Below are positions 1 to 7,113 of a DNA stretch of 10,802 bases, piece by piece. The notes beneath the pieces were generated by a model, which worked only from the letters and a program-made list of their open reading frames with translations, made no database searches and had not been told where the DNA came from. Each line of letters opens with the position of its first letter. Position 1 is the first letter of the stretch. The stretch is from Sulfurirhabdus sp043759595 (GTDB lineage: Bacteria > Pseudomonadota > Gammaproteobacteria > Burkholderiales > SMCO01), in contig JAYVLG010000008.1 of the NCBI GenBank assembly GCA_043759595.1, positions 1 through 10,802 of the forward strand, read 5' to 3'. The translations under genes were made by a program, and so were the position numbers.

Positions 1-299
1 GATGTGTCGAACTTGCGGTGTAACTGCCCGTGTTTATTCTTCAAGATCAGGTCAGGGTCAATACTATGACCGGGGCGCAGCGATGCAATGAACGAGACAC
101 GTTCCCGACTCGACTCCATAATCGCCGCGCTGGCGTGATGCAGGCCGTCCGTCTGCCGGATCGGGATAGCCGCGTGTGCTGCTTCCACATCTTGTAGTTC
201 ATCGAACAAGAGCGCCGCCAGAAGACCATCGAGCGTCATATAACCGCCCCCAGTGACGACTGGCGCAACCAGGTGCGCGGTTACTTTGATTCTGTCCAT
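1..299 (-). CDS. Csf3-like type IV CRISPR-associated protein, N-terminal part (gene runs off the left edge)
   Basis: The frame is open from an ATG at 299 to the window edge, giving about 99 residues. An AAGGA ribosome site lies 7 nt before the ATG. The protein begins MDRIKVTAHLVAPVV and continues with TLDGLLAALLFDEL, IPIRQTDGLHHASAA and, near the edge, IDPDLI and RKFDTS. An N-terminal beta strand followed by a 'xLDGLLA' helix and a '.DG..H.SA' segment is what I associate with Csf3, the Cas5-like subunit of type IV CRISPR effector complexes, which binds the crRNA 5' region. This is recognition from memory, not an alignment. Csf1 or Csf2 often precedes csf3, but nothing upstream on this strand encodes one, so here it would be the first gene of its transcript. 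The other csf genes, if present, must lie to the left. It could instead be another RAMP-type or unknown protein. Confidence 0.45.
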   Translation of the reverse strand, partial: MDRIKVTAHLVAPVVTGGGYMTLDGLLAALLFDELQDVEAAHAAIPIRQTDGLHHASAAIMESSRERVSFIASLRPGHSIDPDLILKNKHGQLHRKFDT

Positions 300-851
300 C
301 TGCAATCCTTAATTTGGGCTGCCCTGCGAAGAGCTGAGGATTGTACCCTGCTATGCGGGAAAAATTTCAAGGTATCATTGAATGCCAATGCCAGCTAACA
401 TTATCTAGCCTTTGGGCAAGCAAAAAAAATGATTGCGAACTTACGCTTCTGCCCCTAACCATAAGGGTCATGTCATGTTACTACACCGCCCCAAAGTTGC
501 CGTTCGCGAAGTTGAAAAACTCTTTTGGACAACTCAAAATCAGTTCTTCAAAAACACTGACCTCATAGAACGCTCTGCAATCGACGAACACAGTTCTGTT
601 GATAGCTTAAAGCGTCCTGAAATACTGTTTAGGGTGGTGCAGAAATAGTTTTTCAACAGAATCTGCCCATTTAAGACGGTCGAGCTTGAGATTACTTTGC
701 CCAACCATACAAGCTGCCGTTCCTAATTTCTGCATGTAATATGCCGAGACAGAGCGTCTTCCCGAAGCCAGAGAAGATAACTTTGATTCTTTGTGCGTAG
801 AAACAGAACCCATTGATCATGAATGATTACAAGCCAACTTCTGGTGACATT
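300..851. other. Intergenic stretch with ORF remnants, no convincing gene
   Basis: This interval separates the divergent Csf3-like gene (minus) and EEP gene (plus), so it must hold both promoters. On the minus strand a TACAAT hexamer (340-345) is a possible -10 for the left gene, but no good -35 is spaced to it. Besides the small ORF at 475-648, a minus-strand frame (813 to 607) ends in residues SVEKLFLHHPKQYFRTL. It has no ribosome site and its start abuts the plus-strand gene, so I do not call it as a gene. I see no CRISPR repeat, tRNA or insertion-sequence end here. Confidence 0.5.
475..648 (+). CDS. Small hypothetical ORF or gene remnant (57 aa)
   Basis: An ATG preceded by AAGGG with a 7-nt gap opens a 57-residue frame, MLLHRPKVAVREVEKLFW..., that includes DLIERSAIDEHSS. 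Residue composition is protein-like, but I recognise no family. Part of it (VEKLFW....QFFK) resembles the end of a minus-strand frame about 100 bp away (VEKLF.....QYFR). That suggests duplicated remnants of one coding sequence in opposite orientation. Codon-level evidence is too short to settle whether it is expressed. It could equally be the residue of a larger decayed gene. Confidence 0.25.
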   Translation: MLLHRPKVAVREVEKLFWTTQNQFFKNTDLIERSAIDEHSSVDSLKRPEILFRVVQK

Positions 852-1607
852 ATGAAACAAATAAGGATTGCAACGCAGAATCTCAACTGGGGTGGGGAAC
901 CTTCGGCACCAGGGTGTGGTGGTGAACCAAGGCTTAAACGGTTGGTGCCATTACTCGCGAAACTGGACGCTGATCTTCTCGTGTTAACTGAGTTCAAGTC
1001 CGGGGCGCTCGGAGAGGAACTGAAAGATCTATTAGCCCAGTCAGGTTATATTTATTTCCTGTGCAATACACAGGAGGCATTTAAACTTGGAACCGCCATC
1101 GCATCCCGGCGGCCGATAAAAGTCGTTGAACTTCCGATTTTAGCTGTGACCGAGCCGTGGCGTTCACTCGGGGTAACAATCGATGGTATTGATGTGTTCG
1201 GGTTTTATTTTCCGTTGAATGAGCCTAAGCAACTGTATTGGGACTGGGTGCTCAACAATGCAGCGAAACTCCATGATAGGGACATTGTCCTGATGGGTGA
1301 CTTCAATACTGGGAAGATTCGTGTCGACGAGACGGGCGAAACCTTTGATTGCCAAGATAAGCACGAGACACTGGAAAGGCTTGGATTCGTTGATGCTTGG
1401 CGTGAGTTCTATCCAAAAGGACGGGACTACACTTGGTACAGTTCATACGGCAATGGATTCCGACTTGATTACATTTGGGTGTCACCGGGGATTGAATCAC
1501 GCATCCAGCGTATCTGGCATGATCATGAAGCACGTCTTACTCTCTTTAGCGATCATTCAACGGTGCTTGCCGATATAACAATTCAGGAAGGTACACCCCA
1601 TGACTGA
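852..1607 (+). CDS. Endonuclease/exonuclease/phosphatase (EEP) superfamily protein
   Basis: The 251-residue protein has the EEP (DNase I / ExoIII-like) metal-dependent phosphodiesterase signature in order: QNLNW near residues 9-13, LTE with Glu47, GDFN with Asp150 and Asn152, DYIW with Asp206, and SDH with Asp234-His235. These are the expected catalytic and Mg2+-binding positions, so it should cleave a phosphodiester bond, in nucleic acid or possibly another substrate. I see no signal peptide, which suggests a cytoplasmic enzyme. The ATG at 852 is preferred because GGTGA sits 4 nt before it and the fold starts directly afterwards; the frame also allows ATG 819 and TTG 813. The 3' end overlaps the next ORF by 8 nt, implying co-translation with the downstream genes. 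The pairing with a DUF262 protein points to defence, but the substrate cannot be read from sequence. Confidence 0.85.
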   Translation: MKQIRIATQNLNWGGEPSAPGCGGEPRLKRLVPLLAKLDADLLVLTEFKSGALGEELKDLLAQSGYIYFLCNTQEAFKLGTAIASRRPIKVVELPILAVTEPWRSLGVTIDGIDVFGFYFPLNEPKQLYWDWVLNNAAKLHDRDIVLMGDFNTGKIRVDETGETFDCQDKHETLERLGFVDAWREFYPKGRDYTWYSSYGNGFRLDYIWVSPGIESRIQRIWHDHEARLTLFSDHSTVLADITIQEGTPHD

Positions 1608-1827
1608 GGTGCATGTACCATCTGGCAAGCCAAACGCACTAAAGAACATCTTTAAACTAGCGGAGTATTACGGCCCAGAGGATAGATCTACAGCAGCCTG
1701 GGGCTAGGTTCTCGATCGTCATTCAATCCTTTCCCAAGCCGTAGCTGACATCCTCCTGAAGAATCGTGGCATAGTCGCCAAAGTACTGGAGGTCAGTGAT
1801 CACCCGCAATCGGACGTAACAAGTTAA
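1600..1827 (+). pseudogene. 75-codon ORF interrupted by an in-frame amber codon
   Basis: The ATG at 1600 overlaps the end of the EEP gene (ATGACTGA) and has an AGGAAGG ribosome site at 1586-1592, so it looks like a genuine coupled start. The frame reads MTEVHVPSGKPNALKNIF... up to WG, then meets TAG at 1705-1707. It resumes without any shift as VLDRHSILSQAVADILLKNRG... to a TAA at 1825-1827. The second half begins right at the stop and stays protein-like and helical, so the simplest reading is one small gene with a recent nonsense change; a single C-to-T transition from CAG (Gln) would explain it. Alternatives are a genuine 35-aa product, amber readthrough, or a sequencing error. I do not recognise the family. 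Position suggests an accessory subunit or antitoxin-like partner of the flanking genes. Confidence 0.55.
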
Positions 1828-1852
1828 TCAAACCTTTTGGAGATTTAAATAC

Positions 1853-3703
1853 ATGGACGTGCAGCCAGACAAACTGAACATTGACAAGCTATTCTCGAAT
1901 ACAACTTATTACATTGACTTTTACCAGCGTCAATACAAGTGGACAGATCTTGGAACAGACAAACCAGTTGCCCGACTCCTCGATGATGTTTTCTACAAAT
2001 TTAGTGAAGAATATAAAAAGCATAAAAATTTGAGCTTGCCACTAGACCAGGTGATTAGTAACTATTCTTGGTACTACTTAAATACCTACGTGACAAATAA
2101 TGTCGATGGAAAACTTTACGTGGTTGACGGACAGCAGCGGTTGACGACACTAACGCTTATCCTAATCAAACTAAGACACCTAGCGAAACATTATGGCTCC
2201 CAACTTGATGGATGGATTGGACAAAAGATTGTTGGACTATCTGGATACAAGACGGATTTTTGGATGAATCATGAAGCCCACAAAACAGCTATGCAAGGGT
2301 TGTTTGATGGATTAGACACGGACAAAATCAATACAGATAGTGGATTGACTGCAAAAAACATGGTTAACAACTACTCGGTAGTTTCATCGAGGCTTGATAG
2401 TGAACTGACAGATCTGCATAAGTTTGAAAGTTTTGTTTTCTACTTTATGCACCGACTGGTTTTAATAAATTTGAACGTAGAGCAAACAGATGTCCCCATG
2501 ATTTTTGAGGTAATCAATGACAGGGGAGTAAAGCTAAAGCCTTATGAGATTCTGAAGGGTAAGTTATTAGGGCAAATCTCAAAGCAGGAATTGGCTGGCC
2601 TTCAACTCAATGAACTCTGGGATGAGAAGGTTTCAAAAATTAACGCATTCAAAGAGGATGAAATTGATCAGTTCTTCATTTACTTTTTAAAAGCAAAATT
2701 TGCGGACACAATTGGCGAAGGGCGTCGTTATGACAAAGACTATAACCGAGTAATATTTTCTGAAAATAAGCTCAACCTTGACCATGATCCACAAGGAGTA
2801 AAAAAGTTTCTCCAAAATGATTTCAAGTACTACACAAACCTTTATTCAAAAATTCTTAATAACAGCGATGACAATTCACTGACTAATGATTTTTCTCATG
2901 TCTATTTCAATAGCTTGACCGAAATGGATATGCAATTCCTCTTGATACTTTCATCATGCGGACTCAGCGATCCACAGGAAGACGCAAAGATACAAACTAT
3001 AGCCTACGAAATCGACAGGCTGTTCTGTTTGCTCCAACTTCAAAGAAGTTATGGAAGTAATGCGTTCGCGGTAGCTATATATAAACTAAGTGCTGAAATT
3101 CGTGGCAAGGACATATCTGTAATTAGGCCAGCTTTTGACAAAACACTTCTTGAACTCTTAGCAGAAATACGAGGTGTCCCTGCAACTGATCCGCTGTCGT
3201 ATGGATTCTTCAAGGAAACTGGTATTGAGCTAGACAAGCGTTTCAAGCGCTATTTCTTTGCGAGAATTGAAAAATTCATTGCAGATAGCACGAAACTAAA
3301 TATGAAGAATAATTTTCACAACCTGGTTAAAAACACCGGTGATGTGAATGGATTTCACATTGAACACATCCTTGCTAACAATGCTGAAAACCAATTGTTG
3401 TTTAGTGGTAATGAAGAAAAGTTTAAAAGTGAAAGAAACCGTCTTGGTGGTTTGCTCCTTTTGAAGGGTAGGGACAACGAGTCAAGCAACGCTGAAACCT
3501 ATAAGAAGAAGTTGGAAACGTATGCAAACTCGCTTTACTGGAATGAAACACTTAGACAAGATAGCTACAAATCGAAGTTAGATTTCACTGACATGATTAA
3601 TACTTACAAACTCAACTTCAGGCCAATGGACGAGTTTGGACAGGATGATTTGGAAGAACGTCACAAATTGCTTTATGACATGGTGTCGATAATATGGGCA
3701 TAG
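1853..3703 (+). CDS. GmrSD-like DUF262/DUF1524 protein (putative type IV restriction or anti-phage nuclease)
   Basis: The 616-residue protein has the two-part layout of GmrSD-family enzymes. The N-terminal DUF262 half shows YQRQYKW (residues 24-30), VDGQQRLTTL (91-100) and, near 217-238, FEVINDRGVKLKPYEILK, the usual nucleotide-binding and DNA-sensing motifs. The C-terminal DUF1524 half carries FHIEHI (501-506) and, about 25 residues on, an NRLGGLLLL segment (Asn529), matching its His-Me finger nuclease core. Family members cleave modified phage DNA or act in other anti-phage systems; specificity here is unknown. A GGAG ribosome site lies 10 nt before the ATG. The gene starts 25 bp after the amber-interrupted ORF and is probably co-transcribed with it and the EEP gene. 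It is visibly more AT-rich than the minus-strand replication genes, in line with horizontal acquisition. Confidence 0.88.
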   Translation: MDVQPDKLNIDKLFSNTTYYIDFYQRQYKWTDLGTDKPVARLLDDVFYKFSEEYKKHKNLSLPLDQVISNYSWYYLNTYVTNNVDGKLYVVDGQQRLTTLTLILIKLRHLAKHYGSQLDGWIGQKIVGLSGYKTDFWMNHEAHKTAMQGLFDGLDTDKINTDSGLTAKNMVNNYSVVSSRLDSELTDLHKFESFVFYFMHRLVLINLNVEQTDVPMIFEVINDRGVKLKPYEILKGKLLGQISKQELAGLQLNELWDEKVSKINAFKEDEIDQFFIYFLKAKFADTIGEGRRYDKDYNRVIFSENKLNLDHDPQGVKKFLQNDFKYYTNLYSKILNNSDDNSLTNDFSHVYFNSLTEMDMQFLLILSSCGLSDPQEDAKIQTIAYEIDRLFCLLQLQRSYGSNAFAVAIYKLSAEIRGKDISVIRPAFDKTLLELLAEIRGVPATDPLSYGFFKETGIELDKRFKRYFFARIEKFIADSTKLNMKNNFHNLVKNTGDVNGFHIEHILANNAENQLLFSGNEEKFKSERNRLGGLLLLKGRDNESSNAETYKKKLETYANSLYWNETLRQDSYKSKLDFTDMINTYKLNFRPMDEFGQDDLEERHKLLYDMVSIIWA

Positions 3704-3984
3704 CAAAATAGTGGCCATAGGGTAATTAAACGTTCTTCTGATTATTGTGCGCCTGGAGTGGGTTGCACTGCGACAATATGCATCGCCCTGATGGTGCCTG
3801 TGCTAAAAGTTGTACTCATGATGGCCTCGTGATTTAACAAATTTGACGAACGAATCCCTGCCGCAGCAGAAGACACGGACTGAATTCGCTCGATTGGGGG
3901 TTGGGGTGCCCAGCCTGAGTTTTTGCTTTGTGTTGGGAGCTGAATAGCAAGCTGAACGTTGGCAATTTGGCGTTATACTGGGCT
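3704..3984. other. Intergenic stretch, no gene seen
   Basis: Between the DUF262 gene and the secreted-protein remnant I find no convincing ORF on either strand and no clear intrinsic terminator. A 15-bp segment at 3857-3871 recurs at 4455-4469 with one mismatch. A TATACT hexamer at 3974-3979 could be a -10 element, but it is too close to the GTG at 3985 to serve a normal leader. Confidence 0.4.
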
Positions 3985-4283
3985 GTGAAACAATTCTTCG
4001 TTATCTTCGCGCTGGCTCTTTCCTTCCCAGCATATGCAGCCGACTTTCCCGATGCGAGGCTCACACCCGGCGCAATCAATCCCAACGTTACACAAGTAAA
4101 CATCCAGCAAACTGTTTGCGTGAAGGGGTACACAAAAACGATTCGCCCACCCGCCTACTACACCAATAAACTCAAGAAGCAGCAGTTGCAGAAGCGCAGC
4201 ACGCGATGGCGACAAACTGGATAGAAGCGTGGAAGAAATATGTGCCAAGTCACCAGTACTACAAGTTCAAAGGCAGAATGTAA
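3985..4283 (+). pseudogene. Secreted HNH-family-like protein with its middle deleted
   Basis: From a GTG at 3985 the frame encodes a signal peptide (MKQFFVIFALALSFPAYA, cleavage after residue 18), then DARLTPGAINPNVTQ, CVKGYTKTIRPP and YTNKLKKQQL. To my recollection this matches the start of a widespread exported HNH-like family. That family continues with a YEEDHL...ELGG core, which is absent here. Instead, in another frame opening at 4170, residues AVAEAQHAMATNWIEAWKKYV follow, resembling the same family's C-terminal end, and stop at 4281-4283. An internal deletion with frame loss near 4170-4190 therefore removed the putative catalytic part. The gene should be non-functional. Family assignment rests on remembered motifs, while the frame break is seen directly. 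Confidence 0.5.
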
Positions 4284-4287
4284 AGAA

Positions 4288-4446
4288 ATGGCTGACCTTC
4301 ACAATTCAAACAATACACGCGATGAAGATGTAGCGCGATCCTCAAGTTCGGATCGCTTGACGCCCTCCGAAATAGAATCGCTGAGGCAAGAGCACAAGCA
4401 GGCGCTGCTGCAGATGATGCAGGGACGCGAACACCTGATCGTTTAG
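4288..4446 (+). CDS. Small hypothetical protein (52 aa)
   Basis: The ATG at 4288 opens a 52-residue acidic and polar protein, MADLHNSNN..., ending in a predicted helix LTPSEIESLRQEHKQALLQ. The frame extends upstream to an ATG at 4240, but that part overlaps the preceding remnant. The ribosome site is weak. The helical tail looks like real coding sequence, and the position directly after the secreted-protein remnant suggests it was once in the same transcript. I do not recognise a family. Confidence 0.35.
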   Translation: MADLHNSNNTRDEDVARSSSSDRLTPSEIESLRQEHKQALLQMMQGREHLIV

Positions 4447-4482
4447 ATCAATCTCCTGCCCCAGCAGAATACCCGTAAAAAT

Positions 4483-4743
4483 CTAGCGCTTGAGCCAAAT
4501 GTTCCCAATCGTTACCCAGTCCTTCTTCCGGGTCAACGTGCGAATTTTCGCCTGCGCGGCTGCCAGCTCCCCCCTTGCCTGTTCAAGCGCATTTTGCCGA
4601 TTTCGCTGCCCCACAATAACGTTCTGGGCGGACAGAGACTTGCCCGCAACCGTGCGCGGCCCAGTGGATTTAGCCCACGGTTCCCATTGCCGTATTGCCT
4701 CTGACTGCCGCTGCCTCTCTTCTTGTGTCCAGTGCCGTGCCAT
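4483..4743 (-). CDS. Conserved hypothetical protein with STGPRT motif (86 aa)
   Basis: The start MARHWTQEERQRQSEAIRQW is followed by PWAKSTGPRTVAGK and SAQN, a conserved block of small uncharacterised proteobacterial proteins often carried on islands and prophages. The second half (about residues 50-75) is a predicted amphipathic helix, possibly a coiled coil. AGGACGGAGC directly before the ATG provides the ribosome site. It is the last minus-strand gene in line with the replication operon and lies 88 bp after the stop of the preceding small ORF. That gap contains an imperfect palindrome at 4779-4794. Molecular function is unknown. Confidence 0.7.
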   Translation of the reverse strand: MARHWTQEERQRQSEAIRQWEPWAKSTGPRTVAGKSLSAQNVIVGQRNRQNALEQARGELAAAQAKIRTLTRKKDWVTIGNIWLKR

Positions 4744-4778
4744 GCTCCGTCCTTAATAGTTCGTTATCGAAAAAAGTG

Positions 4779-4794
4779 CGCAGTAATTATTGCG
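4779..4794. promoter_or_regulatory. 16-bp imperfect palindrome upstream of the STGPRT gene
   Basis: CGCAGTAATTATTGCG matches its own reverse complement at 14 of 16 positions. It sits about 36 bp before the start of the minus-strand gene at 4743, where an operator could lie. No dedicated promoter is convincing. Confidence 0.25.
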
Positions 4795-4831
4795 AAATTG
4801 CTCACGACGCATCTTTACCCCCATGTATTTG

Positions 4832-4996
4832 CTACATTTTCATGATCACATACTGCGCAAAAACTGTGAACTTATAAAGGTGCATGACCGCTTTGCCAGA
4901 ATGGTGAATCGAGTATTGAATCGAGCATTCCCTTGATGGCGTAGCGGCATTTTGCAGAGCCATGAAGCGCGGTTTCGCTGCTTTATTTGGTGGCAT
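4832..4996 (-). CDS. Small ORF, possibly frameshifted (54 aa)
   Basis: The ATG at 4996 has a good ribosome site (AAGGA, 6 nt away) and follows the stop of the 161-aa gene by 12 bp, so translation probably starts here. The protein begins MPPNKAAKPRFMALQNAATP. After about residue 17 the called frame looks less protein-like than another frame on the same strand, which reads RYAIKGMLDSILDSPFWQ and then stops. That suggests the original gene joined the two and has suffered a frameshift. A 12-bp tandem repeat lies inside (4906-4929). I recognise no family. Confidence 0.35.
   Translation of the reverse strand: MPPNKAAKPRFMALQNAATPSRECSIQYSIHHSGKAVMHLYKFTVFAQYVIMKM
4906..4929. repeat. 12-bp tandem direct repeat (2 copies)
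   Basis: GAATCGAGTATT (4906-4917) is followed immediately by GAATCGAGCATT (4918-4929), differing at one base. It lies inside the small minus-strand ORF and would add four residues without changing frame. Confidence 0.6.
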
Positions 4997-5008
4997 GGTT
5001 GTCCTTTC

Positions 5009-5494
5009 TCAGTGACGCTCGGCAACGATTTCCCGATAACAGAGCAGCGCGCCGTCAGGGTCGGCCAATGCTGCCGCCAATGCCTCTGCCAGGTCGTTGT
5101 CGGTATCGGCTGAGTAGATTGCCGCCACCAGTGCCTGCAACTCCTTGGCCTCGGCTTCGGTCGGCTTCCGCTTCGGCGTGTCCGGTATCGGATCGGCAGT
5201 GATAACGCCAGGGAAGTCGCGCAATAATTCGGCGAGGGTTGATTCCGGCGAAGTGCTGACTTCGACATCACGACCGGGGTAGTGCAATAGCCAGCGCCAT
5301 GAGGTTGATGGTTCGCTTGACCAAGGTGTGGCGATGCTCTCTGCATCAATAATTTTTTTCTCAATATGCCCCGTACCCACACCGTCAAAACCTGCAAAAG
5401 GGGCTTCTGGTGGTTTTGACGGTAAGGTATCGGTATCACGGTGACAACTATTGCAGTCCTCAATCTGTTTCAGTCTGGCGAGGTAAGCACTCAT
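5009..5494 (-). CDS. Hypothetical element protein with KPPEAPFAGF motif (161 aa)
   Basis: The ATG at 5494 overlaps the stop of the DUF3987 gene by 4 nt (ATGA), a strong sign of translational coupling, which decides this frame over a competing longer frame on the same strand. The protein starts MSAYLARLKQIEDC. It carries SKPPEAPFAGFDG near residues 26-38, a linker-like motif I have seen in accessory proteins downstream of primase-like genes on islands and prophages. It ends in an acidic Ala- and Leu-rich region (residues 110-150). A CNSC pair at 14-17 could bind metal but is not supported elsewhere. No catalytic motif is visible. Its role in element replication or maintenance is inferred from position only. 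Confidence 0.7.
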   Translation of the reverse strand: MSAYLARLKQIEDCNSCHRDTDTLPSKPPEAPFAGFDGVGTGHIEKKIIDAESIATPWSSEPSTSWRWLLHYPGRDVEVSTSPESTLAELLRDFPGVITADPIPDTPKRKPTEAEAKELQALVAAIYSADTDNDLAEALAAALADPDGALLCYREIVAERH

Positions 5495-7113
5495 AAAACC
5501 TCCGCCTGAACCCAGTGGTAATGCGTTGTTGGTCGCCCACCTGTAGTTATTTCCTCAACACTCAGATGGTGGTATTCGATCAACAGGTCAATGGCGGATT
5601 GCGCCTTGCTGGGGCTTTCCAATCCCGCCCAACCCTTTTGATAAATATCACGCGTCTTGAATGGACTGGATAACTTGCCGCTGGCCAGTCGCTTCAACAA
5701 TGTTTTGGCCGCATCAATATCTGGTCGGGTGGCGTAGCTGTATATCCGCTTTGCATGAGACTCCAGGTACTCGCCGAAAGTGATCGCACGGAGCAAGGCT
5801 GCTTCATTCACCGCACCCTGCTCGGTATCGCACAGGTGGTTTATCAGCGCCAGCGACGGTATCAGCTTCCGGTATTTTGAAAGGTGGCTCACGATAGCCG
5901 GATGCTCCTCGCCGGAGCGCAGCTTGATTTCCAGCGATGCACGCCATTCTGAAAACAGCATCTGTGCGGCATCATCAAAGCGCAGGAACGGTACGCCGCC
6001 ATACAAGTCAACTTCTGCGGCGATCTCGGCAAGGTTCAGGTGGTCCAGCCTTTCGGCCAGCTGGTTCAGCGCGTCCCGTAGCATGCTGTCCGGGTAGCGA
6101 TCAACCTCTTCCCAGGTCGGAGAAATGTCCGGGTACACCATCAGCCCAAAGCGTTGCAGCAATCCGTCCGCGCCTGCGCCGCCACCGGTGGCCTGCCGCA
6201 CATATTCAGCCAGGACGCCGGGTTGAATGCCGCCGATGATAGACAGGCACAACGCGTCGATGTGCAGCCCCTTGCCACGCATGATGCGGTCAAAGGTGTA
6301 GGGCTTGTCGCCGTCCGCCGCCGTCAGATAAAACGATCTCGCCACTTCCTGCCCGCCCGCATCAAGCTGTTTCAGCAGGCCGACGATCTCATCCGCTTCC
6401 ACCAGCAGGCCGTTAGGGTTCTCCATCAGCAATTCGCCCAATGCCTCGTAAGACGCATTGTTGGTCATGTATCGCTTCAGGATGGGCGCATCGCTGGCTT
6501 CGGCGGATTGCAGCAGATCCTTAACTTTCGCCGTTCTGTCTTTTTTGAGTTTTGAGCGCGCTTCCGATTTGTTGACCGATTGTTCCAGCTTAGCAACTTC
6601 GGCCTGGGCGTCATGTTCGGCCTTGGCCTTGTTGTATGCCTCGTATGCGGCCACCGAAAGCTTCTTAATGGGTGACAACGCCGCCGCCAAGGTCGGGCTT
6701 TTCATCACGCCGGAATTGCCAACGACCGCACCCCAAAGATTCGGGATTACCGACCAGTCGTTTTGCCGCATCGGTCGGATGCCGACCTTGCGCCCGATGA
6801 TGGCTGCCGCCATCACCAGCACGCCAACCGCCGCAAAGTCTGGGGGGCACTGCATCCGTTCGGAAATATCCTGCACATAGCCGCGTAGCGCGTCCGGCAA
6901 GTAGGAATAATCGAATGGCAGCACATCAGGCAATGCAGGAAGCGGTTCTGGTGGTGTAGGTGTATTGGGCTTGCCGCCTTTGTTTAAATTGCTTGTGAAC
7001 GATCCTATGCCCTCGGTTTTCTGCGCTACTGGCTTTGCCACATCAATCACCAGCTTTACAGCTTCCAAGCCGGATAATTTGGCCAGATCGTTGAAGTCGG
7101 TTGGCTTATTCAT
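5491..7113 (-). CDS. DUF3987 family primase-helicase-like ATPase (540 aa)
   Basis: The P-loop-like segment GNSGVMKSPT (residues 132-141) within LWGAVVGNSGVMKSP is diagnostic of the DUF3987 family, element-encoded proteins related to replicative helicases. A Walker-B-like LLVEADE lies at 236-242, followed by SIIGGIQPGVL (291-301) as a sensor-type segment. A charged helical stretch at about 155-205 may form a coiled coil. The C-terminal end GGRPTTHYHW looks like the winged-helix tail usual in the family. The start overlaps the Toprim gene by 8 nt and has AAGGGG at proper spacing. Together with the upstream PriCT-2/Toprim protein it probably forms the element's replication-initiation pair. Biochemical activity is inferred. 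Confidence 0.85.
   Translation of the reverse strand: MNKPTDFNDLAKLSGLEAVKLVIDVAKPVAQKTEGIGSFTSNLNKGGKPNTPTPPEPLPALPDVLPFDYSYLPDALRGYVQDISERMQCPPDFAAVGVLVMAAAIIGRKVGIRPMRQNDWSVIPNLWGAVVGNSGVMKSPTLAAALSPIKKLSVAAYEAYNKAKAEHDAQAEVAKLEQSVNKSEARSKLKKDRTAKVKDLLQSAEASDAPILKRYMTNNASYEALGELLMENPNGLLVEADEIVGLLKQLDAGGQEVARSFYLTAADGDKPYTFDRIMRGKGLHIDALCLSIIGGIQPGVLAEYVRQATGGGAGADGLLQRFGLMVYPDISPTWEEVDRYPDSMLRDALNQLAERLDHLNLAEIAAEVDLYGGVPFLRFDDAAQMLFSEWRASLEIKLRSGEEHPAIVSHLSKYRKLIPSLALINHLCDTEQGAVNEAALLRAITFGEYLESHAKRIYSYATRPDIDAAKTLLKRLASGKLSSPFKTRDIYQKGWAGLESPSKAQSAIDLLIEYHHLSVEEITTGGRPTTHYHWVQAEVL

Noticed and set aside
607..813. Minus-strand 68-residue frame as a real gene
   Set aside because: It has no ribosome site and its start abuts the EEP gene; kept only as a remnant because of its VEKLF similarity.
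300..851. CRISPR array next to the Csf3-like gene
   Set aside because: No regularly spaced repeats are present.
4846..5463. 205-residue minus-strand frame
   Set aside because: It overlaps the coupled 161-aa gene in another frame, is rich in Arg, Pro and Trp, and has no ribosome site; the 161-aa gene has an ATGA junction with its neighbour.
6154..6880. Long plus-strand frames opposite the DUF3987 gene
   Set aside because: They are antisense shadows of a GC-rich gene with clear family motifs.
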